Shown here: positions 54,475 to 63,808 of the stretch, piece by piece
How positions within the stretch are numbered: the first letter of the stretch is position 1
Layout: each line of letters begins with the position of its first letter
Origin: Pseudomonas sp. Bc-h
GTDB lineage: Bacteria > Pseudomonadota > Gammaproteobacteria > Pseudomonadales > Pseudomonadaceae
Direction: 5' to 3'
DNA: 64,000 nt
Assembly (NCBI RefSeq): GCF_002080045.1
Contig: NZ_MUIN01000001.1
Location: forward strand, 425,908-489,907
Made by a program: the position numbers and the translations under genes
Notes under the pieces: model-generated
Told to the model about the DNA's origin: nothing
What the model saw: only the letters and a program-made list of their open reading frames with translations
Database searches by the model: none

Positions 54475-57081
54475 ATGTATGCTCAGTTTCCGAAATCAAC
54501 AATGGCCATTTCCATTGGTTTGGCATTACTCATGGTTCAACAGCAGGCCACTGCTCGCACGCTGAATGGATCAACTGAAACAATCACCAGCGGTGCCCCG
54601 GTCGAAAGCTGGACTTTGCTGAACGAGGCTGTACTCAACGTCAATGGCGCGACGACAAGCGGCATCAGCGCGTTGAGCGGTTCGGTGGTCAATCTTAATC
54701 CCGGTGCCTTGGTTCAATCGGGGGGCGTTGGGGTTGCATTGAATCAGGCAACGGGGGTTTTCAATGGGGCACGTATCGAAAGCACGGGCGACTTTGGACT
54801 CTTCCTGAACACTGATCTGGCGGGTACTCGCGGCACGGTCGCCACCGTCACCGACAGCACGATCATCGGTCAGGAGCGAGGCGTAAGCGTTGCGGCCGGC
54901 GACGTCACCCTGTCAGGCACCACTGTTCAGGGAAACAGCGCAGGCGGAACGGGATTTCTCAACGGCGGTATCGGCATTGCGCTCTTCAACGGGAACGCGA
55001 CCATCACCGGTCAAAGCTCCATCACCGGCGAACAGAACGGCATTCTGGTCAGCCCGGACGCATCATTGACCAGTCAGCAGAGCAATATCATCGTTGATAA
55101 CTCTTCGGTGACCGGGACTAACGGAAGCGCCATCATCGTCGGCTCGTTCCGCAATACCCTGGCCTCGTCCTCCGATATCACCATCCGCAATGGCTCGACG
55201 CTGAGCGGTGGTAACGGCGTGATTCTTGAAGTCGCCAACAACTCCAGTGCAAGGATCACCGTCGACGACAGCGCGCTCACCGGGGATGTGTTGATCAGCG
55301 ATGGCTCGACGGGCGCGTTGACGCTGCAGAACAACGCCAGTATCACGGGCAATATCACCAACGTCGCGAACCTGAATCTCAATAACAACGCAGGGGTGAC
55401 GGGAACCATTACGCGTGCCGATTCGCTCAGCGTTCTCAATGGCTCACGTATCGATGGCGATGTCAGCGACGTGACGACCCTCACTGCCGACGGGAACGCC
55501 TCGACGGCGGGCACGATCAGTCGCGTCGCCACCTTCAATGTGCTCAATGGCTCTCGCATCGAGAGCGATGTCGCTGATGTCACCAACTTGAGCGTGACGT
55601 CGAACTCATCCTCAACGGGTAACATTACCCGTGTCCAGACGTTTGACCTCGACACCGGCTCGCGCGTCAGCGGACAGGTGAGCGATGTCCAGACCTTCAA
55701 CGTTTCCGGTAACTCGGAGCTGAGCGGCCAGCTTGCGAACGTCGATCAATTGAACTTGAACAACTCAACATGGATTACATCTGATGGTCAGGGTGTCAGC
55801 CGTCTGAACATGAGCGCAGGCTTGGTCAGGCTGGGGGCGGGTGATGGCACCTTTGAGACCCTGAACGTCAGCACGCTGTCGGGCAGTGGCCGGTTCATCA
55901 TGGATACCGACCTGGCCACGCATCAGAGCGATCTGCTGAATGTCTCCGGACAGGCGGCTGGCGACTATGACTTGCAGATCAAGAACACCGGCGTCGACCC
56001 GGTCAAGGGCGAGGATGAACAGCGGGTGGTTCATACCGGGGCGGGCAGTACCGCGCAATTCTCGGTCGTGGGCGGCCAGGTCGACTTCGGTACTTTCGCC
56101 TATGAGCTCGAGCAACGGGATAACGAGTGGTATCTGGTCCAGAAATTCGATGACGAGGGCGATCCTGAAGTAACGCCGGGTACGCGTTCGGTCATCGGCC
56201 TGTTCAGCGCTGCGCCTACCGTTTGGTATGGTGAATTGAGCAGCCTGCGCAGCCGTATGGGCGAGTTGCGTTACGGCGAAGCCCAAGGTGGCGCATGGAC
56301 CCGCGCCTACGGAAACAAATACAACATGTCGGCTGCCGGAGGCACCGCCTACCAACAGAACCAGCACGGCGTTTCTTTCGGTGCCGATGCGCCGCTGCCG
56401 GTTGCCGACGGTCAATGGCTGGTCGGTGTGCTCGCCGGTTACAGCCGCTCGGACCTGGACATCGCTGCCGGTACTTCTGGGCATGTCGACAGTTACTACC
56501 TGGGTGCTTACACCACCTGGTTGTCCGACAGCGGCTACTACGTTGATGCGGTGGTCAAGGCCAACCGGTTCAAGAACACATCCGATGTGCGCATGAGCGA
56601 CGGAGAAAAGTCCGAGGGTGACTACAACACTTCGGGTATCGGTGCGTCGGTGGAAGTCGGCAAGCACATCAAGTTGCAGGACGACTGGTTCGTTGAGCCA
56701 TTTGCACAGGTGTCGACGCTGTGGGTGAAAGGCGAGGATTACTCGCTGGACAACGGCATGGATGCCAGCAGCAACAAGGCTGATTCGTTCCTGGGCAAGC
56801 TCGGCACCACGGTGGGACGCAACTTCCCGCTGGACAAGGGCGGCTATGTCCAGCCCTACGTGAAGATAGCCGCCGCGCATGAGTTCGCTAAAAGCAATCG
56901 GGTCAAGGTCAACGACAACACGTTCAGCAACGATCTGTCCGGCAGCCGCGGGGAGCTGGGGGCCGGTATCGCTGCGCAGTTGACTGATGTGCTGCAACTG
57001 CATGCCGATGTCGACTACAGCAATGGTCAGAACATCGAACAACCGTGGGGCGTTAACGTCGGCCTGCGCTACAACTGGTAG
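54475..57081 (+). CDS. Type Va autotransporter with beta-helix passenger
   Basis: An 868-residue surface protein (start at 54475, AGGA six bases upstream; an in-frame ATG at 54457 lacks a site). The signal peptide is SIGLALLMVQQQATA. The passenger (about 30-575) is Asn/Ser/Gly/Thr-rich beta-helix with a run of about 20-residue repeats (FNVLNGSRIxxDVxDV, about 285-445). A pertactin-like region follows (LNVSTLSGSGRFIMDTDLAT...DLLNVSG). The C-terminal beta-barrel (about 600-868, WTRAYGNKYNMSAAGG...GVNVGLRYNW) ends in the terminal aromatic residue needed for assembly. The likely role is adhesion or another surface function. It is divergent from the Ig-like operon. Confidence 0.9.
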   Translation: MYAQFPKSTMAISIGLALLMVQQQATARTLNGSTETITSGAPVESWTLLNEAVLNVNGATTSGISALSGSVVNLNPGALVQSGGVGVALNQATGVFNGARIESTGDFGLFLNTDLAGTRGTVATVTDSTIIGQERGVSVAAGDVTLSGTTVQGNSAGGTGFLNGGIGIALFNGNATITGQSSITGEQNGILVSPDASLTSQQSNIIVDNSSVTGTNGSAIIVGSFRNTLASSSDITIRNGSTLSGGNGVILEVANNSSARITVDDSALTGDVLISDGSTGALTLQNNASITGNITNVANLNLNNNAGVTGTITRADSLSVLNGSRIDGDVSDVTTLTADGNASTAGTISRVATFNVLNGSRIESDVADVTNLSVTSNSSSTGNITRVQTFDLDTGSRVSGQVSDVQTFNVSGNSELSGQLANVDQLNLNNSTWITSDGQGVSRLNMSAGLVRLGAGDGTFETLNVSTLSGSGRFIMDTDLATHQSDLLNVSGQAAGDYDLQIKNTGVDPVKGEDEQRVVHTGAGSTAQFSVVGGQVDFGTFAYELEQRDNEWYLVQKFDDEGDPEVTPGTRSVIGLFSAAPTVWYGELSSLRSRMGELRYGEAQGGAWTRAYGNKYNMSAAGGTAYQQNQHGVSFGADAPLPVADGQWLVGVLAGYSRSDLDIAAGTSGHVDSYYLGAYTTWLSDSGYYVDAVVKANRFKNTSDVRMSDGEKSEGDYNTSGIGASVEVGKHIKLQDDWFVEPFAQVSTLWVKGEDYSLDNGMDASSNKADSFLGKLGTTVGRNFPLDKGGYVQPYVKIAAAHEFAKSNRVKVNDNTFSNDLSGSRGELGAGIAAQLTDVLQLHADVDYSNGQNIEQPWGVNVGLRYNW

Positions 57082-57106
57082 TAAAGACGCAACCATTTGT
57101 CTCAAT

Positions 57107-57132
57107 GAAAGGGGTCTTCACAGACTCCTTTC
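57107..57132 (+). terminator. Terminator of the autotransporter gene
   Basis: An eleven-pair stem (GAAAGGGGTCT / AGACTCCTTTC, one G-T pair) with a TCAC loop, 25 bp after the stop. The T-tract is short, so termination may be incomplete. No gene is seen between here and 57391. Confidence 0.65.
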
Positions 57133-57391
57133 TTGCACCTGTATCAGGCGTAGCGTGGCCGGTCTGCGCGCCGTTCGTCGTTATATCCCCTCACAGCAGA
57201 AAAGCCCTGCCCAGCCAGCTTTGATCTATGCTGCGCCCCGGCATGAAAGCTGCTTGGATCGATTCAGGGAACGTATGGACTGCAATCGAATCCATGACTG
57301 CAGTCCACATGCCCCTACTCGCTGGCAGAGGATTGCCGTATAACGAGCAACGATCGCGTGTTTGGCAACGAAGGACCCACAATAAAAGCTG

Positions 57392-58285
57392 ATGAAGACT
57401 CCAAAACGCATTGAACCCCTGATCGAAGACGGTCTGGTAGACGAGGTGCTGCGCCCACTGATGAGTGGCAAAGAGGCAGCTGTTTATGTGGTGCGCTGTG
57501 GCAAAGAGCTGCGGTGCGCGAAGGTTTACAAGGAGGCGAATAAACGTAGTTTCCGTCAGGCAGCGGAGTACCAGGAAGGCCGCAAGGTCCGCAACAGCCG
57601 CGATGCGCGCGCCATGGCCAAAGGCTCCAAGTTCGGGCGCAAGGAAACCGAAGACGCCTGGCAGAACGCCGAGGTGGCAGCACTGTTCCGGCTGGCCAAC
57701 GCAGGTGTGAGAGTTCCCAAGCCGTTCGACTTCCTCGAAGGCGTGTTGCTCATGGAAATGGTCACTGACGGCTACGGCGACGCGGCGCCGCGCCTGAACG
57801 ATGTGACGCTGGAGCCCGATCAGGCCCGTGAATTCCACGCCTTCCTGATCCAGCAGATCGTGCTCATGTTGTGTACCGGTCTGGTGCACGGTGACCTTTC
57901 CGAGTTCAACGTGCTGCTGTCCCCGGAAGGCCCGGTGATCATCGACCTGCCTCAGGCAGTGGATGCAGCGGGTAACAACCACGCGTTCAGCATGCTGGAG
58001 CGCGACGTGGGCAACATGGCGTCCTACTTCGGCCGCTTCGCACCAGAACTGAAGCAGACCCGCTTCGCGAAAGAAATGTGGGCGTATTACGAAGCTGGCA
58101 CCTTGTCGCCTGCCACCGTCCTGACCGGCGAGTTCGCCGACCCGGATGATGTCGCCGATGTGAACAGCGTGCTGCGAGAGATCGAAGCCGCTCAGCGCGA
58201 TGAAGCTCGGCGTCAGGCGGCGAAGGCGGCTGACGATGCGCCGCCGAACAAGGCCGAAGAACCGCCTCCGCCCTGGATGCAGTGA
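57392..58285 (+). CDS. RIO1-type atypical serine/threonine kinase
   Basis: A 297-residue kinase with the RIO signature: an N-lobe with GKEAAVYVVRCGKELRCAKVYKE (P-loop and Lys), the catalytic loop GLVHGDLSEFNVLL (D and N present) and the metal-binding IIDLPQAVD. The C-terminal 40 residues are Ala/Asp/Pro-rich. PA4780 of P. aeruginosa is a related protein. Its substrate is unknown. The start follows only a weak ribosome binding site. Confidence 0.88.
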   Translation: MKTPKRIEPLIEDGLVDEVLRPLMSGKEAAVYVVRCGKELRCAKVYKEANKRSFRQAAEYQEGRKVRNSRDARAMAKGSKFGRKETEDAWQNAEVAALFRLANAGVRVPKPFDFLEGVLLMEMVTDGYGDAAPRLNDVTLEPDQAREFHAFLIQQIVLMLCTGLVHGDLSEFNVLLSPEGPVIIDLPQAVDAAGNNHAFSMLERDVGNMASYFGRFAPELKQTRFAKEMWAYYEAGTLSPATVLTGEFADPDDVADVNSVLREIEAAQRDEARRQAAKAADDAPPNKAEEPPPPWMQ

Positions 58286-58295
58286 CAGAAACAGG

Positions 58296-58332
58296 AAAAA
58301 GCGCTGGAGAGTATTTTCTCAGCGCTTTTTTC
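58296..58332. terminator. Bidirectional terminator between convergent genes
   Basis: AAAAAGCGCTG (58296-58306) pairs with CAGCGCTTTTT (58320-58330), with flanking A and T runs on both sides, so it can end transcripts from the RIO kinase gene (+) and the DUF2599 gene (-). Confidence 0.9.
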
Positions 58333-58359
58333 TTGCCTTGTCGAACCTGCTTTTCACTG

Positions 58360-58818
58360 TCAGTGATAAGCAGGGTCCGGGTCCGGTTCAACGGGATTGC
58401 AACCGGCAGCGAGGGTCTTGCTGTAACCCACGTACGGTCTCCACGGCTCCAGATTCCACTCGGGTTTCTCCCGTGCCGCAGAGAGATGACACGTCAGTTG
58501 GTTGATCATGCCGCGGTTGTTCGCCCAGTATTTGCTCTGTCCGGCTTTTTTAACGATTTCGTAGAACATGTACGCCGTTTCGCTAGGGTCGATGTAGCGG
58601 CCGCAATCAGTGGGGATGAGGGATAGCATCCACTCGTTGAACGGGTAATCGGCGCTGTATCGGTAAACCCATGTGGCGCTCTGTATATATTCGGGACAGT
58701 TCTGTGTCACCGCGGGTTTGAGAGGCTTGCTCAAGGGTTTCCCGGAGGTTGGGGGTTCCGCCGCGATTGCGTTTACGGTCAGCAGCAGTCCGACGGTGGC
58801 TAACGTGCATGTTTTCAT
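58360..58818 (-). CDS. DUF2599 secreted protein
   Basis: A 152-residue protein with a signal peptide (about 1-19, ATVGLLLTVNAIA) and the DUF2599 block CPEYIQSATWVYRYSADYPFNEWMLSLIP. Four cysteines (NCPEY, TDCGRY, LTCHLS, GCNPVE) suggest two disulfides in the periplasm or outside. Function unknown. It starts after AAGGAG, 20 bp downstream of the Ig-like gene, so the two are cotranscribed. Confidence 0.82.
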   Translation of the reverse strand: MKTCTLATVGLLLTVNAIAAEPPTSGKPLSKPLKPAVTQNCPEYIQSATWVYRYSADYPFNEWMLSLIPTDCGRYIDPSETAYMFYEIVKKAGQSKYWANNRGMINQLTCHLSAAREKPEWNLEPWRPYVGYSKTLAAGCNPVEPDPDPAYH

Positions 58819-58838
58819 GAAAAGTCTCCTTTCGTTGC

Positions 58839-59774
58839 TCAGCGCTTGAACAACTGTTTGACCAACTTGTACGCGCTGACGATGAAGTTGTAGTTGGCGT
58901 CGCGGGTTTGCGGGTCGATCTGTTCGATTTCAGACCCTGCGGGCTCCGATCTGAGGTTGTCGACCCGCAGAATCTGTGAATAGTAAATTCTATCGTCATC
59001 AAAGCGTTTAAGGCTGTAGTTGAACAATACAGGTAACCCTTGGTTCCGAGCGGCCCATGCCGGGTCAATGGTGAAGTTAATGTAGTTGCCATCGAATTTG
59101 CGAGCGGCGCTCTCAACAGTGTCACCGGGTTTTCCAATAAAACGGACTTGGGCTGTGTAGTAGCCCACTTCGAATTGGACCCGGATATTATTATTGGTAG
59201 GGGAGTTGATGGTGGGGGCCTCGATGTAGCCTGAATACCCGGTGATGGTGAGGATTCTTGAGGTTGATGTATGTGTCACCCCGTCGCGTTTCACGGTGTA
59301 CGTAATAGTTGCATTGAAGTGGATGGCGTCGATGATGTTGTACATGGAAATCTTGAACACAACTTGTGTGGATTCGTTGGTGACCGTAAACACGTCGCGC
59401 TGCGTGTGCACTCTTCCAGAGAAAGAGCCTTCAACCTCATCACCCACTTTCATTCCGTAGAGAGGGATTTCTACATAGCCATCGCCTTCATGAGCGTAAT
59501 AATCGATGAGTTCACGGTCGGGATCACCTGGAGCGGGTGTGGCGTTTCTGAAATGCGCTCTGGTGAGATTCATTTCCTCTTCCACCACTTGCACGGTCCA
59601 TGGGGCGGACTGCTTATCCTCGACATGCGCAGTAAAAACATGCTGCCCAAGGGGGAGGTCAGGGGTGGGGCCATATGTCCATGACCCGTCAGCGTTGACC
59701 GGTACGACGGCTACCTGAATATTATTTCTTCGGATCTGCACGGTTTCGGCGCGAATGTTGTGATCGCTCGACAT
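58839..59774 (-). CDS. Ig-like protein that begins with the second half of a domain
   Basis: A 311-residue protein with a good start (AGAGGGATC before the ATG). The first 65 residues (IRRNNIQVAVVPVNADGSWTYGPTPD...LGQHVFTAHVED) look like the C-terminal half of a bacterial Ig-like module; the first half is absent upstream. Two more beta-rich modules follow (about 70-180, 185-285), and the last 30 residues are helical and basic (YNFIVSAYKLVKQLFKR). It has no signal peptide. The codon use is more AT-rich than in the housekeeping genes. Its function is unknown. Confidence 0.65.
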   Translation of the reverse strand: MSSDHNIRAETVQIRRNNIQVAVVPVNADGSWTYGPTPDLPLGQHVFTAHVEDKQSAPWTVQVVEEEMNLTRAHFRNATPAPGDPDRELIDYYAHEGDGYVEIPLYGMKVGDEVEGSFSGRVHTQRDVFTVTNESTQVVFKISMYNIIDAIHFNATITYTVKRDGVTHTSTSRILTITGYSGYIEAPTINSPTNNNIRVQFEVGYYTAQVRFIGKPGDTVESAARKFDGNYINFTIDPAWAARNQGLPVLFNYSLKRFDDDRIYYSQILRVDNLRSEPAGSEIEQIDPQTRDANYNFIVSAYKLVKQLFKR

Positions 59775-59960
59775 GATTCAGATCCCTCTGGTGCACTGAG
59801 TGAGTGTTAATAAACTAGAGGTATAGCGCGTCGAGTGTGATTTTGCTTCATATCATTTGGCGATAAGGTTGAAGTGGCCTATTTCGAATCGAAGTCAGGC
59901 TGTCGATTGGCTGCCTTTGCGATGAATGTTCGGCTGGTTATTTCGAAATGTTATCGAGTG

Positions 59961-60044
59961 CTGTCATTTTTGACAGTGTCTATTGGTTGCGTTAAGTCGC
60001 AAGATAAATCCTCGTGAGGTTATCCGGCGATCCTCGCCGGAGGA
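59961..60044 (+). promoter_or_regulatory. Operator-like palindrome over a -35 box and 5'-UTR hairpins of the halovibrin-like gene
   Basis: CTGTCA-TTTT-TGACAG (59961-59976) is a perfect inverted repeat, and its right arm overlaps a consensus -35 (TTGACA, 59970-59975); no good -10 is visible 16-17 bp on. Downstream, CCGGCGA-TCC-TCGCCGG (60024-60040) forms a hairpin that competes with TCCTC-GCCG-GAGGA (60031-60044), just before the AAGGAGGT site (60050-60057). This could be a repressor site plus a translational switch, but neither is proven. Confidence 0.45.
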
Positions 60045-60062
60045 CTAACAAGGAGGTAGCAC

Positions 60063-60995
60063 ATGGATAATTTAAAAAGGCTGGTGTTGTTTTCGTTCAC
60101 GGCGGTCATGGCGTCATGTGTGAGTGTCGATCACACCGCGCCTCCCGTTATACAGCAGGATGGGAGTGTTCAGGAAAATCTGGGTGAGCAAGTTGCTCGA
60201 CATCTGACGACCCGCTACAACGATACCCGTGCCAACTGTGACACCCCTTCCCAACCCAGCTTTTTATGCAACGGTGTCATGATCAGAGGAACAGCGAGCA
60301 ATCCCACTTATCACGTCTGGGAAAACAGCAAGGAGTCCAAGGAAAAAGGAGGTGTGTCATTTGCGTATTTAAGATCAGACACCGACTTTCGCAACTTGCC
60401 GCTGAACTACACGAACGGCTTTATTTTTAAATCTTATAAACATGCGGAAGGAAAATTTCGACCCGAGGTGCTGTGTTCGTTTCCTGTGGATGCGTGGACC
60501 GCATACAGACCGTCGGATGGAGGATGTGGTGAGTACCCCGGCTATGCAGGCAGTGGGCTCTGTCATTTGAACGGTGTCACCACAGCTGCGCAATGGTGGT
60601 CGCGCTACAACTCTCATCCTTCCAGCCGATACGCCTACCAATGCGGTTTTGATGTCCGGGATGCGCGCAATGAACTTGCAGGACCAGCGTTTGCGGCGAG
60701 TGTTGAGGCGCGGCGAAATTATCTGGGCGCTGAGGGCTATGGTCTGAACAACGAACTCATCATCAAGGCCTGGGCTGACAATCTGGGTGGGACTTTACCG
60801 CTAGAGGCCTTTTTCTACGTTTATGGAACAGGTGGCCTGACCGACGCTCGGCGCAATCAAACCGACTTGAAAAACATTAATGGCATTGTGATTCCCATCA
60901 TTAGTGTCAGGTTCGCGCCCACGCAAACCGGAGTTGCCACCTTCTACTACATCGCTAGTGACCAGGCCGAGACCATGCCTCCAGCAGAGCCGTGA
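60063..60995 (+). CDS. Halovibrin-like (HvnA/HvnC) lipoprotein
   Basis: A 310-residue protein with a lipobox-like signal ending in C19 (SFTAVMASC) after a strong AAGGAGGT site. The block LTTRYNDTRANCDTPSQPSF and FLCNGVMIRGTASNPTYHVW, then GGVSFAYLRSDTDFRNLPL, NGFIFKSY, CGFDVRDARNELA and LPLEAFFYVYGTGG, is what I recall of Pseudomonas halovibrin-family proteins. Halovibrin of Vibrio fischeri was reported as an ADP-ribosyltransferase; I see no secure catalytic Glu here. Seven or so cysteines suggest disulfides. The codon use is more AT-rich than average. It converges on cueR with 16 bp between the stops. Confidence 0.62.
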   Translation: MDNLKRLVLFSFTAVMASCVSVDHTAPPVIQQDGSVQENLGEQVARHLTTRYNDTRANCDTPSQPSFLCNGVMIRGTASNPTYHVWENSKESKEKGGVSFAYLRSDTDFRNLPLNYTNGFIFKSYKHAEGKFRPEVLCSFPVDAWTAYRPSDGGCGEYPGYAGSGLCHLNGVTTAAQWWSRYNSHPSSRYAYQCGFDVRDARNELAGPAFAASVEARRNYLGAEGYGLNNELIIKAWADNLGGTLPLEAFFYVYGTGGLTDARRNQTDLKNINGIVIPIISVRFAPTQTGVATFYYIASDQAETMPPAEP

Positions 60996-61011
60996 AAGTC
61001 GTGTTCGAGCA

Positions 61012-61419
61012 TCAGGATCTGGCACAACACCCGCCCGACTCCAGATCCTTCAATATCGGGCAATCCGGTCGATCATTGCCCTGGCAGTGCTCGACCAGAT
61101 CCTGCAACGTGTCCCGCAATCCCGCGAGCTCTTCGATCTTCTGGTTCAACTCGACGATATGTTTGTGCGCCAGTGCCTTTACGTCGGCACTGGCGCGCGC
61201 TCTGTCCTGCCACAAGGTCAGCAGCTTGCCGACTTCCTCCAGCGAAAACCCCAGATCGCGAGAGCGTTTGATGAAGGCCAGGGTATGTAGATCGTTGGTG
61301 CTGTACAGGCGGTAGCCGTTGTCGGTGCGGTTGGCAGCCTGGAGCAGGCCGATGGATTCGTAGTAGCGGATCATCTTGGCGCTCAGGCCACTGCTTTTTG
61401 CCGCTTGGCCGATGTTCAT
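61012..61419 (-). CDS. cueR: Cu(I)-responsive MerR-family regulator CueR
   Basis: The 135-residue protein has the MerR winged-HTH ([20 protein letters not shown]) and a dimerisation helix. The copper-binding cysteines C112 and C120 ([10 protein letters not shown]) are at the same positions as in E. coli CueR. The C-terminus adds GGCCARS. It activates the copA promoter when Cu+ is bound. It overlaps the copA stop by 4 bp, so the two are one operon. Confidence 0.95.
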   Translation of the reverse strand: MNIGQAAKSSGLSAKMIRYYESIGLLQAANRTDNGYRLYSTNDLHTLAFIKRSRDLGFSLEEVGKLLTLWQDRARASADVKALAHKHIVELNQKIEELAGLRDTLQDLVEHCQGNDRPDCPILKDLESGGCCARS

Positions 61420-63626
61420 TGCGCGTCTCCTTGGTCTGGCGTTTGCTCAGCGGGCTTCCAGGTTTTCAGTAGCAGCGCGTTACTCACGACACTGACGCTG
61501 GACAAGGCCATCGCCGCGCCCGCCAGTACCGGATTGAGCAGGCCGAATGCGGCGAGCGGGATGCCGATCAGGTTGTAGACGAAGGCCCAGAACAGGTTCT
61601 GACGGATCTTCGCGTAGGTCCTGCGGCTGATGTCGAGTGCGGCCGGGATCAGACGTGGGTCGCCGCGCATCAGGGTAATGCCCGAGGCGTGCATGGCGAC
61701 GTCGGTGCCGCCGCCCATGGCGATGCCGATATCGGCTGCAGCGAGGGCGGGTGCGTCGTTGATACCGTCGCCGACCATGGCGACCACACCGGTTTTTTTC
61801 AGCTCGACCACGGTGGCGGCTTTGTCGGCAGGCAGCACCTCGGCGTGGACGTCGACGATGCCTAGCGCATCGGCGACGACTTTGGCGCTGCCGCGGTTGT
61901 CGCCGGTCAGCAGGTGGCTGCTGATGTTGCGCCTGGTCAACTGTTGGATGGCCTGCGCAGCGCCGGGTTTGAGGGTATCGCCGAAGGCAAACAGCCCTAA
62001 CACCTTAAGCTGCGGTTGCAGTTCGATCAGCCACGACAAGGTTCGGCCTTCGGCTTCCCACTGTTGCGCGGTGTCGGCAAGCGCCCCCATGTTCAGGTCG
62101 CTTTCTTCCAACAGGCGTTTATTGCCCAGCGCCATTTCGCGGCCATGCAAAGTGCCCGCAATGCCTCGCCCGGCCAGCGAGCGGCTGTTGCTGACATCCT
62201 CAGGTTCAAGCCCGCGCTCGCTGCACACGTCCAGCACGGCTTTGGCCAGAGGGTGCTCACTGCCGCGCTGCAATGCGCCCGCCAGTTGCAGCAGCGTGTT
62301 TTCGTCGTCATCGACTGCGGTCATGTGCGCGATGCGAGGCGTACCTGAAGTCAGTGTGCCGGTCTTGTCGAACACCACTGCAGTGACTTCATGAGCACGT
62401 TCCAGCGCTTCGGCGTCCTTGATCAGAATCCCGTAACGCGCCGCCACGCCAGTGCCGGCCATGATCGCGGTCGGCGTCGCCAGGCCCAGTGCGCAAGGGC
62501 AGGCGATCACCAGCACCGCCACCGCGTTGATCAACGCAGCTTCCAGCGATGCCCCTGCCAGCAGCCAACCCACCAGAGTGACCACGGCAATCAGCAACAC
62601 AACCGGCACGAACACCTGACTGACTTTATCCACAAGTTTCTGGATCGGCGCCTTGGCCGATTGCGCGTCTTCGACCAGCCGAATGATGCGCGCCAGAACG
62701 GTCTCGGCGCCCAGTGCCTGAGTGCTGACCAGCAGACGGCCCTCGCCATTGATTGCGCCGCCGGTAACTTTGTCGCCGGGCTGTTTGGGAATGGGCAGGC
62801 TCTCGCCGCTGATAAGAGCTTCGTCGGCGTGGCTCTGGCCCTCGATCACTTCGCCGTCCACCGGGAAGCGTTCGCCGGGTTTGACCAACACCCGATCGCC
62901 GACCTTCAGCGCGCTGATCGCAACGTCACGCTCCTGCCCGTCGACCACCTGAATCGCCCGCTCCGGACGCAACGCCTCCAGCGCGCGAATGGCACTGGCG
63001 GTCTGACGCTTGGCGCTGCTCTCCAGGTATTTGCCGAGTAGCACCAGCGCAATGACCACCGCCGAGGCTTCGAAATAAAGATGCGGCATTGTGCCGGGCG
63101 CGGCGATCAGCCACTGATAAATGCTCAGGCCGTAACCGGCGCTGGTGCCCAGTGCGACGAGCAGGTCCATGTTGCCGGCCCCGGCGCGCACGGCTTTCCA
63201 GGCCGCGACGTAAAAGCGTGCACCGAGGAAGAATTGCACGGGGGTTGCCAGCAAAAACTGCAACCAGGCCGGCAACATCCAGTGCACGCCCAAGGGTTGC
63301 AGCAGCATCGGCAGCACAAGCGGCAGGGCGAGGACGATGGCGAGGATGAGGTGCCAGCGCTCGCTGTCGTCGCGCTTGCGCTGGTCGGCTTCCTGAACAT
63401 AAGGGTCCTGCTCCAGGCTGGCGCCGTAGCCCGCTTTGTCGACAGCGGCGATCAATGTCGCGGGGTCGATCTGCTCGAGCACTTCGACGTGTGCGCGTTC
63501 GTTGGCGAGGTTGACGGTGGCGTTCTTCACGCCAGGGACTTTGCGCAAGGCGCGCTCGACACGACCCGCGCAACTGGCGCAGGTCATGCCGGTAATAGGC
63601 AGGTCGAACGTTTCAAGACTGGACAT
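61416..63626 (-). CDS. copA: Cu(I)-exporting P1B-type ATPase
   Basis: A 736-residue pump that moves Cu+ from the cytoplasm to the periplasm. The start at 63626 ([22 protein letters not shown] upstream) is preferred over 63674. One heavy-metal-associated domain (GMTCASC, C16/C19) is followed by eight membrane helices with the CPC ion motif at 376-378 ([12 protein letters not shown]). The phosphorylated D420 is in DKTGT, and the SEHPLAKAV and [20 protein letters not shown] motifs are intact. It is cotranscribed with cueR. Confidence 0.96.
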   Translation of the reverse strand: MSSLETFDLPITGMTCASCAGRVERALRKVPGVKNATVNLANERAHVEVLEQIDPATLIAAVDKAGYGASLEQDPYVQEADQRKRDDSERWHLILAIVLALPLVLPMLLQPLGVHWMLPAWLQFLLATPVQFFLGARFYVAAWKAVRAGAGNMDLLVALGTSAGYGLSIYQWLIAAPGTMPHLYFEASAVVIALVLLGKYLESSAKRQTASAIRALEALRPERAIQVVDGQERDVAISALKVGDRVLVKPGERFPVDGEVIEGQSHADEALISGESLPIPKQPGDKVTGGAINGEGRLLVSTQALGAETVLARIIRLVEDAQSAKAPIQKLVDKVSQVFVPVVLLIAVVTLVGWLLAGASLEAALINAVAVLVIACPCALGLATPTAIMAGTGVAARYGILIKDAEALERAHEVTAVVFDKTGTLTSGTPRIAHMTAVDDDENTLLQLAGALQRGSEHPLAKAVLDVCSERGLEPEDVSNSRSLAGRGIAGTLHGREMALGNKRLLEESDLNMGALADTAQQWEAEGRTLSWLIELQPQLKVLGLFAFGDTLKPGAAQAIQQLTRRNISSHLLTGDNRGSAKVVADALGIVDVHAEVLPADKAATVVELKKTGVVAMVGDGINDAPALAAADIGIAMGGGTDVAMHASGITLMRGDPRLIPAALDISRRTYAKIRQNLFWAFVYNLIGIPLAAFGLLNPVLAGAAMALSSVSVVSNALLLKTWKPAEQTPDQGDAQ

Positions 63627-63657
63627 CGTGGGCACTCCTTGAAGGCGATTGCCAGCA

Positions 63658-63688
63658 AGGATCAACCTTGCCACGTTGGTAAGGTCAA
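63658..63688 (-). promoter_or_regulatory. CueR-controlled copA promoter
   Basis: On the minus strand a -35 TTGACC (63688-63683) and a -10 GATCCT (63663-63658) are separated by the 19 bp spacer typical of MerR-family promoters. A dyad ACCTTGCC-N5-GGTAAGGT (63665-63685) fills the spacer, closely like the known CueR box. It lies 32 bp upstream of copA. Confidence 0.9.
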
Positions 63689-63723
63689 GTCTCGATTTTC
63701 GTGATTATCGGTTTTTGTTCCGT

Positions 63724-63790
63724 GCAGCCGTCCGGCGTGCTGACTGATGTGGATTCACGGGCGACACCGCCGGCAAGCCGGACTGCTACA
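63724..63790. repeat. REP palindrome upstream of copA
   Basis: GCAGCCGTCCGGCGTGCTG (left) and the core CCGCCGGCAAGCCGGACTGC followed by TACA (right) form a degenerate REP between the copA promoter and the next gene. Confidence 0.8.
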
Positions 63791-63808
63791 GAAGGATGGA
63801 TTCAGGAT

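Noticed and set aside
54140..54526. 128-codon Cys-rich minus-strand ORF in the divergent spacer
   Set aside because: It overlaps the autotransporter start and the operator-like array, has no ribosome binding site and no recognisable domain.
55380..55800. CRISPR-like periodic repeats
   Set aside because: The period is about 60 bp, but it is in frame with the autotransporter passenger repeats and has no unique spacers.
55765..57105. 446-codon ORF on the minus strand opposite the autotransporter barrel
   Set aside because: The autotransporter frame has a signal peptide, repeats and a barrel; the antisense frame has none.
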